Shown piece after piece: positions 25,791-34,265 of a stretch of 64,000 nucleotides of DNA. The notes under the pieces were generated by a model, which saw only the letters and a list, made by a program, of their open reading frames with translations, made no database searches and was not told the DNA's origin. The position numbers and the translations under genes were made by a program. Origin of the DNA: Selenomonadales bacterium (GTDB taxonomy: Bacteria > Bacillota > Negativicutes > Sporomusales > UBA7701); assembly GCA_029975165.1 (NCBI GenBank), contig JARKPR010000068.1, forward strand, positions 56,868 through 120,867, given 5' to 3'. How positions within the stretch are numbered: position 1 is the stretch's first letter; every line of letters begins with the position of its first letter.

Positions 25791-27022
25791 TAGCCTTGGA
25801 GAAGCTGCAGAACCTGCTGCGGCTGCTGGTTGGCCTGGGCCAGCATCGCGGTAGCGGCCTGGGTGATGACGTTCAGCTTGGTGTATTCGGCCATTTCCGA
25901 GGCCATGTCGACGTCGCGGATGCGGGATTCGGCCGAGGTCAGGTTTTCGCTGGTGGTGGTGAGGTTGTTGACGGTGTGCTCCAGCCGGTTCTGGATGGCG
26001 CCGAGCCCGGAGCGCAGCGAGGATACCGTGGCGGTGGCCGTGTCGATGACCTTGAGGGCCACGTTCGCGGCGCCCTGGCTGTCGACCTTGAGGCCCTGCA
26101 CCCCCAGCGCGCTGGCGTCCATGACGCCGATGCTGATCTTGATGCTCTGGCCGGTGTTGGCGCCGATCAGGATGGTGGCCGACCCGTCGCTCTGGACGTC
26201 GGCGGCGGCCGTGGTCTGCGTGAACGAGGACAGGGCGTTGGTCGGGGCCGTCTTGGTGTCGCCGCCGGAGTTCTTGACGGTGATCGTCAGGCCGTATACG
26301 GCGCCGGTGGTGCCGGCGGCGGCGGCCGTGGCGAGCAGTTTGCCGTCCGCCGCGACGCTGAAGGTGAAGTCGGTGGTGTCGAGATCTTCGAGCGCTATGC
26401 CGGCGGCGACCGTCGTGGTATTGGAAACGAGCTCGCCGTTCTTCATGTAGCTCACCGTGACGGTGTCGCCGTCCACGATGCCGAGCGAGTTGCCGTCCGC
26501 GTCGGTCAGCCCCGTGACATCGGCGGTTACATCCGTTGTCGTGGCGAGCGCGCCGTTGGTCTGCACGTTGGCGACCGCGGTGGCGACGGCGGTGCCCATC
26601 GAGCCGTCCAGCAGCTTCTTGGTGTTGAATTCGGTGGTGTTGGCGATATTGTTGATTTCCTCGACCAGCGCGTCGATTTCCGTCTGGATGCTCTGCCGGT
26701 CGGCGTCGGTGTTGGTGTCGCTCGCCGACTGGGCGGCGAGTTCGCGCATGCGCTGCAGGATTTCGGTGGTTTCTTCGAGCGCGCCTTCCGCCGTCTGCAC
26801 CATAGAAGTGGCATTTTGGGCGTTCTTGCTCGCCTGGTTCAGGCCGCGGATCTGGCCGCGCATCTTTTCGGAGATCGCCAGGCCGGCCGCATCGTCGGCC
26901 GCGGTGTTGATGGCGTAACCGGACGACAGTTTCTGCAGCGACTTGTTCATCAGGTTGGAGTTCTTGTTCAGCTGGTTGTAAGTGTTCAGCGCCGAAAGAT
27001 TGGTGTTGATGACCATACCCAT
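25790..27022 (-). CDS. Flagellin
   Basis: A 410-residue filament protein. The conserved N-terminal D0/D1 region (MVINTNLSALNTYNQLNKNSNLMNKSLQKLSSGYAINTAADDAAGLAISEKMRGQIRGLNQASKNAQNATSM) and the C-terminal region (SRIRDVDMASEMAEYTKLNVITQAATAMLAQANQQPQQVLQLLQG) flank a Thr/Gly/Ala-rich exposed domain (about 150-320). The ATG at 27022 follows AAGGAGG; a second ATG two codons later is possible. It is encoded opposite the hook-associated operon. The promoter region carries the CTAAAC-N5-CTTAAC repeat. No fliS, csrA or fliW gene lies next to it here. Confidence 0.95.
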   Translation of the reverse strand: MGMVINTNLSALNTYNQLNKNSNLMNKSLQKLSSGYAINTAADDAAGLAISEKMRGQIRGLNQASKNAQNATSMVQTAEGALEETTEILQRMRELAAQSASDTNTDADRQSIQTEIDALVEEINNIANTTEFNTKKLLDGSMGTAVATAVANVQTNGALATTTDVTADVTGLTDADGNSLGIVDGDTVTVSYMKNGELVSNTTTVAAGIALEDLDTTDFTFSVAADGKLLATAAAAGTTGAVYGLTITVKNSGGDTKTAPTNALSSFTQTTAAADVQSDGSATILIGANTGQSIKISIGVMDASALGVQGLKVDSQGAANVALKVIDTATATVSSLRSGLGAIQNRLEHTVNNLTTTSENLTSAESRIRDVDMASEMAEYTKLNVITQAATAMLAQANQQPQQVLQLLQG

Positions 27023-27136
27023 GTTTATATTCCTCCTTGAATTATGCTTGGGCTTCCTGCCCAATCCCGTTTTGGCACCTTGTCAGCCGGATCGCTTCAA
27101 AGCAAAGGCACCACGCTCCTTTCGCATGTGTCTGCC

Positions 27137-27172
27137 AGTATGTTCGGGCGGCAATGTTAAGAGTATGTTTAG
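27137..27172 (-). promoter_or_regulatory. Direct-repeat promoter upstream of flagellin
   Basis: Read on the minus strand: CTAAAC-N5-CTTAAC (27156-27172), then 13 bases, then a CATACT -10-like hexamer at 27137-27142. The layout (tandem 6-mers at an 11-bp period in the -35 region) matches an activator-dependent promoter. It points at the flagellin gene 115 bases away. Confidence 0.55.
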
Positions 27173-27188
27173 CAACCGCCCCCCATCG

Positions 27189-27220
27189 AAAAAAAAGCCG
27201 CCGGCTTTTTTGCCGGCGGC
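27189..27220 (-). terminator. Terminator of the first two-component operon
   Basis: GCCGCCGGC and GCCGGCGGC pair around a 6-T loop. The minus-strand product ends in a run of eight T, immediately downstream of the response regulator gene, insulating it from flagellin. Confidence 0.88.
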
Positions 27221-27232
27221 AGGGGGAGACGC

Positions 27233-27916
27233 TTAATTGGCCCGGGCGACTTCGCCGTTTTTCTGGAGATAATAGCCCACGCCGCGCACCGTTTTCAGGT
27301 TGGGGATGTTCAGCTTCTTGCGCAGATTATGGACATAGAGGTTCACGGTGGTGAAATCCGTTTCCGCGTTGTACCCCCACACCTTCTGGACGATCCGTTC
27401 CTTGGTGACGACGCGGCCGTAGTTGCGTATCAACAGCTCGAAAAGCTGGGCTTCCTTGAAGGTGAGGTGGATGACCTCGTTGCGCCTGACTACCTGGTTG
27501 CGCTGGGGGTCGAAGACGAGCTCGCCGGCGGTCAGGATATTTTCTCCCAGTTCCTTGTTTTTGCGGCGGGTCAAGGCTTTCAGCCTGGCGATCAGTTCCA
27601 CCGTATAGAAGGGTTTGACGAGATAATCGTCCGCGCCGGCGTCCAGCCCTTCGGCCCGGTCCTCGGGGGAATCCTTGGCCGTCAGGAACAGCACCGGGGT
27701 GGCGTAGCCCAGCTTGCGGAATTCTTTCAGCAGGGAAAGCCCGTCCCGGTAAGGCAGCATCCGGTCCAGGACGATGATGTCGTATTCGGCGGTGCAGGCC
27801 ATTTCGATTCCCGTCTCGCCGTCCTCGGCGCAATCGACCGTGAACCCGTTTTTTTTGAACAGGTGGGACAGGGCGTCGACCAGTCTGCGTTCGTCCTCGA
27901 CAAGCAACAGTTTCAT
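27233..27916 (-). CDS. OmpR-family response regulator (RR1)
   Basis: A 227-residue two-domain regulator. The receiver has the acidic pair in LLLVEDERRL, phospho-acceptor Asp in IIVLDRMLP and Lys in YLVKPF. The winged helix follows from about 130 (LTFKEAQLFELLIRNYGRVVTKERIVQKVWG...TVNLYVHNLRKKLN...RGVGYYL). The ATG at 27916 was preferred over TTG at 27922 because of AAGGAC spacing. It lies downstream of its histidine kinase with a 137-base gap holding its own direct-repeat promoter. The same repeat upstream of flagellin and flgD suggests it may control motility. Confidence 0.93.
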   Translation of the reverse strand: MKLLLVEDERRLVDALSHLFKKNGFTVDCAEDGETGIEMACTAEYDIIVLDRMLPYRDGLSLLKEFRKLGYATPVLFLTAKDSPEDRAEGLDAGADDYLVKPFYTVELIARLKALTRRKNKELGENILTAGELVFDPQRNQVVRRNEVIHLTFKEAQLFELLIRNYGRVVTKERIVQKVWGYNAETDFTTVNLYVHNLRKKLNIPNLKTVRGVGYYLQKNGEVARAN

Positions 27917-27969
27917 CCTCAACGTCCTTTATGCGCATATTGCGGGGCCCCCCGGCGGGGCCTCACAAC

Positions 27970-28004
27970 AATATCTCGCCGGACAATGTTAAGATTTCGT
28001 TTAG
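27970..28004 (-). promoter_or_regulatory. Direct-repeat promoter upstream of RR1
   Basis: Minus-strand CTAAAC-N5-CTTAAC (27988-28004) is followed after 12 bases by GATATT (27970-27975) as a -10. It is 16 of 17 positions compatible with the flagellin site outside the N5 spacer. It lies in the kinase-regulator gap and suggests a separate, possibly autoregulated, promoter for RR1. Confidence 0.55.
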
Positions 28005-28053
28005 TTTCCTTGCGGTTACGCAAAAAACTTAACACAGGGGAAACTTTTCCCGG

Positions 28054-29355
28054 CTATTTGCCGCCCGGCAGCTCGACGGTGAAGACGGTCCCTTCGCCCG
28101 GCCTGCTGGCGACGGCGATCGCCCCGCCGTGGCTTTCGGCGATCCATTTGGCGATGGCCAGGCCCAGTCCGGAGCTGCCGTTGTTGCGCGACTTGCTCGC
28201 CTGGTAGAAACGGTCGAAGATCCGCTCCAGATGCCCGGGCTCGATCCCTTCGCCGGTATCGGCGACGGACAGCAGTATTTTCGCGCTGGCCGGCGACAGA
28301 TACACCGCAACCTTGCCATGCGGCGGCGTATGCCTGATGGCGTTGTCCAGCAGGATGCCGAGCAATTGCCTGATGCGGGCTTCGTCGCCGAGGCAGTTGG
28401 CCGGAATATCCGGGCCGGGCGCCTCAAGCCGGACCCCCTTCGCCGCTGCCACCGGCCGGAACGCGGCTACCACCTGGTTCACCGTTGCGGGCAGCGCAAA
28501 CAGGTCCTTCGCCAGCGGCTGCTGTTGGGCGTCGGCCCTGGCGAGGAACAGCAGGTCATCGATGAGCTTGGCCATGGTCTTGGTTTCCTCCTGGATGTTG
28601 TCCAGCCACCTCGTCTGGCCGGCCACCGTCTCTTCCGGGCTGCCGCGCACGACATCGAGGTTGGTCTGGATCACGGTCAGCGGCGTCCTGAGTTCGTGGG
28701 AGGCGTCGGACAGGAAATCCTTCTGCTGCTGCCATGCTTTCTGGATGGGGACCATGGCGCGGTTGGCCATGAAGAAGCTGGCGCCGAACGACAGCAGCGA
28801 GCAGATAAGGCCGACGCCGGTCAGGGCGGTCAGCAGGCCGCCGAGCAGGCCGCTTTCCCGCGACGAATCGTGGAACAGCACCAGCATGCCCGGCTGGTTT
28901 TCCAGCGGCGCCCGCAGGTACCGGTAGTCGATCTGGTCGTAGTTTATCGTCCCTTGCATCCGGCCGGCCTGCAAGGCTTTGGCCGTAAGTTCGTCCAGTT
29001 GGCCGTCATCCAGGGGTTGCCCGGACGACCGGAAGGCGACGGTGCCGTCGGGTGAGGTCCGGACGAAGAAGAAGTCGGCTCCCGGCGGTGGTTGCGGGTG
29101 CGGTCCGGGAGGACGGCCGGGCGGCGGTCCAGGGGGAAATTCGCCCCTGGGGCCGGGAAAGCCGTTCTTGGGCGAGGGCAGGTCGGTAATCCGCCCGGCT
29201 AAGATGTCGGCGGCGATCATCCGGGCGCGAAAGTCCGTGCGCCTGGCCATGTCGACCCGGAAAAAGCAATACGAGCCGACGGTCAGCAGGATAAAAAGGA
29301 TCAAGATGATCGCCGCGTTGATAATGGTCAGCTTAAAGCGCAGTTTTTTGAACAT
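28054..29355 (-). CDS. Sensor histidine kinase (HK1)
   Basis: A 433-residue membrane kinase. Two transmembrane segments (about 8-34 and 165-195) bracket an extracytoplasmic sensor that contains a striking proline/glycine-rich stretch (PGPRGEFPPGPPPGRPPGPHPQPPPG, about 67-92). The cytoplasmic part has the HisKA motif SDASHELRTPLTVIQTNLDV and an ATPase domain with N, G1 and G2 boxes (LLDNAIRHTP, VADTGEGIEPGH, SSGLGLAIAKWIAESHGG). The ATG at 29355 follows GGAGG; earlier in-frame starts lack a site. It pairs with RR1 downstream. The ligand is unknown. Confidence 0.92.
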   Translation of the reverse strand: MFKKLRFKLTIINAAIILILFILLTVGSYCFFRVDMARRTDFRARMIAADILAGRITDLPSPKNGFPGPRGEFPPGPPPGRPPGPHPQPPPGADFFFVRTSPDGTVAFRSSGQPLDDGQLDELTAKALQAGRMQGTINYDQIDYRYLRAPLENQPGMLVLFHDSSRESGLLGGLLTALTGVGLICSLLSFGASFFMANRAMVPIQKAWQQQKDFLSDASHELRTPLTVIQTNLDVVRGSPEETVAGQTRWLDNIQEETKTMAKLIDDLLFLARADAQQQPLAKDLFALPATVNQVVAAFRPVAAAKGVRLEAPGPDIPANCLGDEARIRQLLGILLDNAIRHTPPHGKVAVYLSPASAKILLSVADTGEGIEPGHLERIFDRFYQASKSRNNGSSGLGLAIAKWIAESHGGAIAVASRPGEGTVFTVELPGGK

Positions 29356-29454
29356 CGGCGTCCTCCGCATGCCGTCAGAGACTGGCGACATCTTAATTCT
29401 GACGGGGGATTGTTACAGTTTTGTCACGAACAATTATCCACTAAGTTAATTTCG

Positions 29455-29513
29455 TTAAAAAAAAGGCCCGTCCACGGCATTGGACGGGGAGGTCGTATAG
29501 AAACAACCACAAC
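29455..29513 (-). ncRNA. Candidate short RNA between HK2 and HK1
   Basis: A promoter-like direct repeat with a -10 at 29521-29526 points leftward. About 25 bases beyond the predicted start is a strong intrinsic terminator: CCCGTCCA / TGGACGGG arms at 29481-29488 and 29467-29474, then eight T on the minus strand. The upstream gene HK2 already has its own terminator at 29572-29602. The unit therefore looks like a roughly 59-nt independent transcript, or a leader attenuator of HK1. The 5' end is estimated from the -10 only. Confidence 0.45.
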
Positions 29514-29520
29514 ATCGCAC

Positions 29521-29558
29521 TAATATGTTCGGCAGCCTTTATTAAGGTTTCATTTAAG
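29521..29558 (-). promoter_or_regulatory. Direct-repeat promoter upstream of the short RNA / HK1
   Basis: Minus-strand CTTAAAT-N5-CTTAAT (29541-29558), then CCGAACATATTA ending in a -10-like ATATTA at 29521-29526. The CCGAACATA part is shared with the flagellin promoter, although the upstream repeat is looser than in the other sites. Confidence 0.45.
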
Positions 29559-29571
29559 AAACCGGCAAAAA

Positions 29572-29602
29572 CAAAAAAATTTCGGGATTGTCCCGAAATT
29601 TT
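29572..29602. terminator. Intrinsic terminator downstream of HK2
   Basis: An A-rich arm with TTTCGGGA pairs with TCCCGAAA around a TTG loop, flanked by A and T runs on either side. It lies three bases from the HK2 stop codon and can work in both directions. Confidence 0.9.
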
Positions 29603-29604
29603 TT

Positions 29605-31104
29605 TTACGCTCCTTTATCCAGTTCGAACCAGAACATAACCCCGCCGGCAACGTTTTCCACCCCGTAGGCGTTGCCGTGCAGCTCCTGGATCGCCCGCAC
29701 TATCGACAGGCCCAGGCCGTAGCCGCCAAGGCCCCGCGTCCGCGCCTGGTCGGCCTTGTAGAAGCTCAGCCACAAGTTTTCCATGCTGTCCGGGGGGATA
29801 TGTTTGCCGGCATTGAACACAGCCACCCTGACCTTGTCGGCGGCGTCCACGGCCGTAATTTCCACCAGCCGTTCGCCGTCGGCATGGGTTATCGCATTGT
29901 TGAGCAGGTTGAGGATTATCTGTTCGACCCTGAGCGCGTCGCCGTTCACCCTTAGCGGGGTTTCCTTGTCCACCGACAGCGCAATGTTTTTCTCCCGCAA
30001 AATGGCCTGATATTTTTGGGCAATATCAGCGAGCAGGGAGGACAAATCGAAGTCCTTTCTGTCCAGGCGGAAATGCCCCGATTCGATCTGCGCCAGATCC
30101 AGCAGGCCGTTGACCAGTTTGTTCATTTTCTCCGCCTCGTCGGCGATCACCGCGCAATAATACTCGCGGTCGCCCTTGGACCGGACCACGTTCTCCTTGA
30201 GGCCCTCCGCATAGCCGAGGATGAGGGAGAGCGGCGTCCGCAGCTCGTGGGAGACGCTGGAGATGAAGTCCTTGCGCAGCTTATCGAGCCGCCGCTCCTG
30301 CTCCACGTCCGCCAGCAGCTGCCGGTTCGTCTCGTTGAGCGCGGCTATCGCTTTACTGAGCCGGCAAGACAAGTTGTTGATGCTGTCGCCCAGCCTGCCT
30401 ACCTCGTCGTTGCCCGTGACCCGGCACCGCTGGGAAAAATCCAGGCGGGCGATGCCGGCGGCGACTTCGCCGAGCTGCTGCAGGGGGGCGGTGAATTTGC
30501 GGGCGAAGAAATACGCCCAGACGCAGCCGGCGATTATCGCCAGCAGCCCGGACAGGGCCGTGAACTTGCCGGCGTAGGCGGCGCTCTCGGCAACGGCGGC
30601 CAGCGGCAGTCTGATGAGCAGGATGCTGCCGTCGTCCAACACGCGCCGGAGGGAAAGGAAGTTGATGTTGATGGCTTGATCGTGCTGCCTCTCCACGCTC
30701 GTCCTGCCGTCGATCTCTTCGCGGGCCGAAACCGTCAGCGGCATGTGCGGCGGCGGGTCGTCGTCGAAGCGGCCGATGCCGGGCGGGGGCGGTTTCCGGT
30801 GCGGCGGCCGTTTCGCCTCATGCCCCAGGCGCTCGAAGGAGCTGTATTTGAGGTAGCCTCCCCGGCTGACGATGACGATGCCGGCGCCGATGTTGTCGGC
30901 GATCCGTTCCAGTTCCAGGGAGATGTTCGGCCCGCCGGCGGCGTATAACGCCGCGATCGCCTGCCCGCTCTCGATCAGGCTGCGCTTCTTGTTCCGGATG
31001 TAAAAGTCTTCCAGGAACAGGGCGCTGAGGCTCCAGGCAGCCAGCACGAAAAAAACCAGCAAAAAGCTTATGTTCAGAAAAAGCTTGGTCCTGATGGAGT
31101 TCAT
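29605..31104 (-). CDS. Sensor histidine kinase (HK2)
   Basis: A 499-residue kinase. Transmembrane segments at about 8-30 and 175-200 flank a sensor domain with a His/Pro-rich loop (KRPPHRKPPPPGIGRFDDDPPPHMP). A HAMP domain (RKFTAPLQQLGEVAAGIARLDFSQRC) follows, then HisKA (FISSVSHELRTPLSLILGYAEGLKENV) and an ATPase domain (LLNNAITHA, GGYGLGLSIVRAI). The start ATG overlaps the RR2 stop by four bases (ATGA), so the pair is translationally coupled. The divergent MacA/MacB-like genes suggest it senses envelope stress or a toxic compound, as in similar loci; this is inference. Confidence 0.92.
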   Translation of the reverse strand: MNSIRTKLFLNISFLLVFFVLAAWSLSALFLEDFYIRNKKRSLIESGQAIAALYAAGGPNISLELERIADNIGAGIVIVSRGGYLKYSSFERLGHEAKRPPHRKPPPPGIGRFDDDPPPHMPLTVSAREEIDGRTSVERQHDQAININFLSLRRVLDDGSILLIRLPLAAVAESAAYAGKFTALSGLLAIIAGCVWAYFFARKFTAPLQQLGEVAAGIARLDFSQRCRVTGNDEVGRLGDSINNLSCRLSKAIAALNETNRQLLADVEQERRLDKLRKDFISSVSHELRTPLSLILGYAEGLKENVVRSKGDREYYCAVIADEAEKMNKLVNGLLDLAQIESGHFRLDRKDFDLSSLLADIAQKYQAILREKNIALSVDKETPLRVNGDALRVEQIILNLLNNAITHADGERLVEITAVDAADKVRVAVFNAGKHIPPDSMENLWLSFYKADQARTRGLGGYGLGLSIVRAIQELHGNAYGVENVAGGVMFWFELDKGA

Positions 31105-31766
31105 CGCCCCACCTCGAAGCGGTAGCCGAAGCCGCGGATCGTCCGGATCAGGCCGCCTTTCGCCCCCAGCTTCGTCCGTACGCGGTTGATATGGGTGTCG
31201 ACCGTGCGCAGGTCGCCGAAATAATCGAAGCTCCAAACATGGTTGAGGATTTGTTCCCTGCTCAGCGCCCGTCCCCTGTTTTCCGCCAGGAAGACGAGCA
31301 GTTCGTATTCCTTGGGGCTGAAGTCCAGCCGGCGGCCGTCGACGGATACGAACCTGGCGTCCGGGTCGATCCGCAGCCCGTCGCAGGCGATCGTCCGGTT
31401 GCTCTCCGCCCGGCGGAAAAGGGCGTTCACCCGCGCGGTCAGCACCCTGGGGCTGAAAGGCTTCGTTATGTACTCGTCCGCGCCCAGCTCGAAGCCGAGA
31501 AGCTGGTCGCCCTCCTCCCCCTTCGCCGTCAGCATGATGATCGGGATGGCGGAGCGCCGGCGCACCTCCCGGCAGACCGTCCATCCGTCGCAGCCCGGCA
31601 TCATCACGTCGAGGATGGCGAGATCCACCTTCCCGTCGCGGCACTCTTCCAGGGCCTTTTGGCCGTTGGCGGCCTCGATGACTTCGTAACCCTCGCGCAG
31701 CAGATAGTCGGCGATCAGCTTGCGCATCCGCTGCTCGTCGTCGGCGATCATTATCGTCTTTCTCAT
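31101..31766 (-). CDS. OmpR-family response regulator (RR2)
   Basis: A 221-residue regulator. The receiver has IMIADDEQRM, phospho-acceptor Asp in LAILDVMMPGCDGW and Lys in YITKPFSP. The winged helix (LDFSPKEYELLVFLAENRGRALSREQILNHVWSFDYFGDLRTVDTHINRVRTKLG) follows. The ATG at 31766 was selected because conservation starts at MRKTIMIADDE and GGGAG lies upstream; the frame is open further but unlike the family. It is first in the RR2-HK2 operon and divergent from the efflux-like genes, its probable targets. Confidence 0.93.
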   Translation of the reverse strand: MRKTIMIADDEQRMRKLIADYLLREGYEVIEAANGQKALEECRDGKVDLAILDVMMPGCDGWTVCREVRRRSAIPIIMLTAKGEEGDQLLGFELGADEYITKPFSPRVLTARVNALFRRAESNRTIACDGLRIDPDARFVSVDGRRLDFSPKEYELLVFLAENRGRALSREQILNHVWSFDYFGDLRTVDTHINRVRTKLGAKGGLIRTIRGFGYRFEVGR

Positions 31767-31802
31767 CGGCGGCGTCTCCCGAAAACTTTTTCCCGGCTTC
31801 AC

Positions 31803-31831
31803 GCTATAAAATTTTCCCGTAAATATTGCAA
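31803..31831 (-). promoter_or_regulatory. Likely vegetative promoter of the RR2-HK2 operon
   Basis: Minus-strand TTGCAA (31826-31831) and TATAGC (31803-31808) are separated by 17 bp, a reasonable sigma-70 arrangement 37 bases before the RR2 start. The opposite, macA-facing promoter in the same gap is not clear. Confidence 0.5.
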
Positions 31832-31948
31832 ATCCCTGCCGCTTCGGCGCCAAAATTACCTCGCGGCCAAACTCCGTGACAAAACGGAAACAATTGTCGC
31901 TCATAATAGGAGGATGAGGACTAAACCCATAAAAAGCGAGGTTCGTGT

Positions 31949-33019
31949 ATGCAGGCAACAGGAATCGGCAGATATCGACGCCGGATACTGCTTCTGCTGA
32001 TCGTGGCCATCGCCGCCGGCGGCGCGTACTATCACCGGCAGGCGGCCACGCCCGTCGCGGCGGCGACGACGATGGCGGTCGAGCGCGGCGATGTCCGGTC
32101 GGTCGTCGCCGCTACCGGGACGATCAAGGCCGTGGACACGGTCGACATCAGTTCGCGGGTCACCGGGCTGATCACTGCAGTCAAGGTGAAAGAAAACGAT
32201 ATGGTAAAAGCCGGCCAGGTCCTGGTCATCCTCGACGACAGCAGCCTGCGGGCGCAGGTCGCCCAGTACCAGGCGCAGGTTGACAATTACGCCGCCGTCT
32301 ACGAGCGGAGCAAGAAGCTGTTCGCCATCGGCGGCGAGTCGGCCCAGCAGCTCGATGCCGACCGGACCAACTATCTCGTGGCCAAGGCCAACTACGACAA
32401 TTTTTCTTCCCAGTTGGGCTTTTACGTCATAACCTCGCCGCTCGACGGCATGGTCGTGGGCACGCCCACCCCGGCCGGCCAGACGGTCGTGCAGGGCATT
32501 TCCGCGGCCCAGGTGCTGATGTCTGTTGCCGATATGTCCAAGATGGAGATCAAAGTCCTCGTCGACGAGACGGACATCGGTAAAGTCAAGGCCGGCCAGC
32601 AGGTCACCTTCACTGTCGATGCCTACGCCGACAAAGCCTTCGCCGGAACGGTAACAAGCGTATCGCGCAGCGCGACCACCTCCTCGAACGTCGTCTACTA
32701 TCCCGTCTATGTTGCCGTCACCGCCACCCAGGACTTGCTCTTCCCCACCATGACGGCCAGAGTGACGATCAACGTCGCCGAACGCACAAACGTCCTGGTA
32801 GTGCCGCTGTCGGCCATTAAGGAGGAAGGCGGCCAAAAGTACGTGCCGGTGATGGCGGCGAACGGTCAAGAGGAGAATAAGCCTGTCAGGATCGGCCTCA
32901 GCGACGACGAGAAGGCGGAAATCCTCAGCGGCCTGAGCGAAGGCGACCTGGTCGTGCTGCCGGCCGACAAGCCCAAAACCGCCGCCGCCAAGAATCAGGG
33001 GCCGCCGCCGCCCATTTAA
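31949..33019 (+). CDS. Periplasmic adaptor (MacA/HlyD family) of an efflux system
   Basis: A 356-residue membrane-fusion protein. A single N-terminal membrane anchor (about 11-28) is followed by a lipoyl-like half (GDVRSVVAATGTIKAVDTVDISSRVTGLITAVKVKENDMVKAGQVLVILDD), a short helical hairpin, and beta-barrel/membrane-proximal domains (MSVADMSKMEIKVLVDETDIGKVKAGQQVTFTVDAYADKAFAGTVTSVS). It spans the periplasm between an inner-membrane FtsX-like permease and an outer-membrane exit. The ATG at 31949 has GCGAGG upstream. The tail is Pro-rich (GPPPPI). It is co-oriented with the permease 28 bases later. Confidence 0.9.
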   Translation: MQATGIGRYRRRILLLLIVAIAAGGAYYHRQAATPVAAATTMAVERGDVRSVVAATGTIKAVDTVDISSRVTGLITAVKVKENDMVKAGQVLVILDDSSLRAQVAQYQAQVDNYAAVYERSKKLFAIGGESAQQLDADRTNYLVAKANYDNFSSQLGFYVITSPLDGMVVGTPTPAGQTVVQGISAAQVLMSVADMSKMEIKVLVDETDIGKVKAGQQVTFTVDAYADKAFAGTVTSVSRSATTSSNVVYYPVYVAVTATQDLLFPTMTARVTINVAERTNVLVVPLSAIKEEGGQKYVPVMAANGQEENKPVRIGLSDDEKAEILSGLSEGDLVVLPADKPKTAAAKNQGPPPPI

Positions 33020-33047
33020 AGCCGGGCCATGAACGGAGGTACTAGCA

Positions 33048-34265
33048 ATGCTCTGGGAAAGCATCCTCATCGCGCTCGAAGGCCTCAGGGCGAACAAGCT
33101 CCGCGCCGTCCTCACCATGCTGGGGATTATCATCGGCGTCGGCGCGGTCATAACCATGGTCTCCCTCGGCCTCGGCATGCAGAAAAAAGTACAAAGCTCC
33201 ATCGCCAGCCTGGGCAGCAACCTTCTCGTCATCATGCCCGGGGCCGCCCAGTCGCCCGGCACCGTCCGCATGGCGTCCGGCTCCAACATCACCCTCACCA
33301 ACCAGGACGCCAAAGCCATCGCCCGCGAGATCGGCGGCGTAAAATACGTCGTCCCCGGCGTTTCCGATTCCTACCAGGTCGTTTTCGGCAACCAGAACTG
33401 GAAGACCAAGATCCAGGGGACTACTCCCGAATTCCTCACTGTCCGCGACTACAAAATCGCTGCCGGCCGCTTCGGCAGCGCCAGCGACGAAGACACCCGC
33501 GCCCGCGTGGCCGTGCTCGGCCAGACGGTGGCCGCCAACCTGTTCAACAACGTCAATCCGATCGGCCAGACCATCCGCATCGGCAAGGCGCCGTTCCGCG
33601 TCATCGGCGTGCTGGCCGCCAAAGGCCAGTCGTCGATGGGCCAGGACCAGGACGACATGGTTATCGTGCCGCTCACGACCGCCCAGGAACGGCTGCTGGG
33701 CATAACCTACCTGCACACCATCAGCGTCCAGGTCGAAAACGACAAGCTGATCGACAAGGCGCAGACCGCCGTCACCGCCCTGCTGCGCACGCGGCACCGC
33801 CTGCCGGCCAACGTCGAGGATGATTTCTCGGTGCGCAACATGACCGCCCTCATGAGCACCATGCAGGAAACGACCGGCAATATCACCGCCTTCCTCGGCG
33901 GCATCGCCGCCATCTCCCTCGTCGTCGGCGGCATCGGCATCATGAATATCATGCTCGTGTCCGTGACCGAACGGACGCGGGAAATCGGCATCAGAAAAGC
34001 GCTCGGCGCCACTTACGCCCACATCCTCGGCCAATTCCTCATCGAGGCGATCGTCATCAGCGTCACCGGCGGCCTGGCCGGCATCGTCCTCGGCGTGGGC
34101 AGCGCGGAGGTCATTTCGCGCTTCGCCGGCTGGACGACGGTCATTTCCTCATACGCCATCCTGGCCGCCTTCGGGGTATCGGTTTCGGTCGGCCTGTTCT
34201 TCGGGCTGTATCCGGCGCGCCGGGCCGCGCTCCTCGACCCCATCGAGGCGCTCAGATACGAATAA
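33048..34265 (+). CDS. MacB/FtsX-type ABC transporter permease (no ATPase domain)
   Basis: A 405-residue protein: an N-terminal helix (about 18-40), a large extracytoplasmic MacB-type core (about 45-270) and three C-terminal helices with ISLVVGGIGIMNIMLVSVTERTREIGIRKALGAT, the FtsX signature. Such permeases power efflux of peptides or drugs mechanically, together with an ATPase. The protein has no nucleotide-binding domain, and none is encoded beside it; the region to 34500 holds only a hairpin. The ATPase must come from elsewhere. ATG 33048 follows GGAGGTAC. Confidence 0.9.
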   Translation: MLWESILIALEGLRANKLRAVLTMLGIIIGVGAVITMVSLGLGMQKKVQSSIASLGSNLLVIMPGAAQSPGTVRMASGSNITLTNQDAKAIAREIGGVKYVVPGVSDSYQVVFGNQNWKTKIQGTTPEFLTVRDYKIAAGRFGSASDEDTRARVAVLGQTVAANLFNNVNPIGQTIRIGKAPFRVIGVLAAKGQSSMGQDQDDMVIVPLTTAQERLLGITYLHTISVQVENDKLIDKAQTAVTALLRTRHRLPANVEDDFSVRNMTALMSTMQETTGNITAFLGGIAAISLVVGGIGIMNIMLVSVTERTREIGIRKALGATYAHILGQFLIEAIVISVTGGLAGIVLGVGSAEVISRFAGWTTVISSYAILAAFGVSVSVGLFFGLYPARRAALLDPIEALRYE

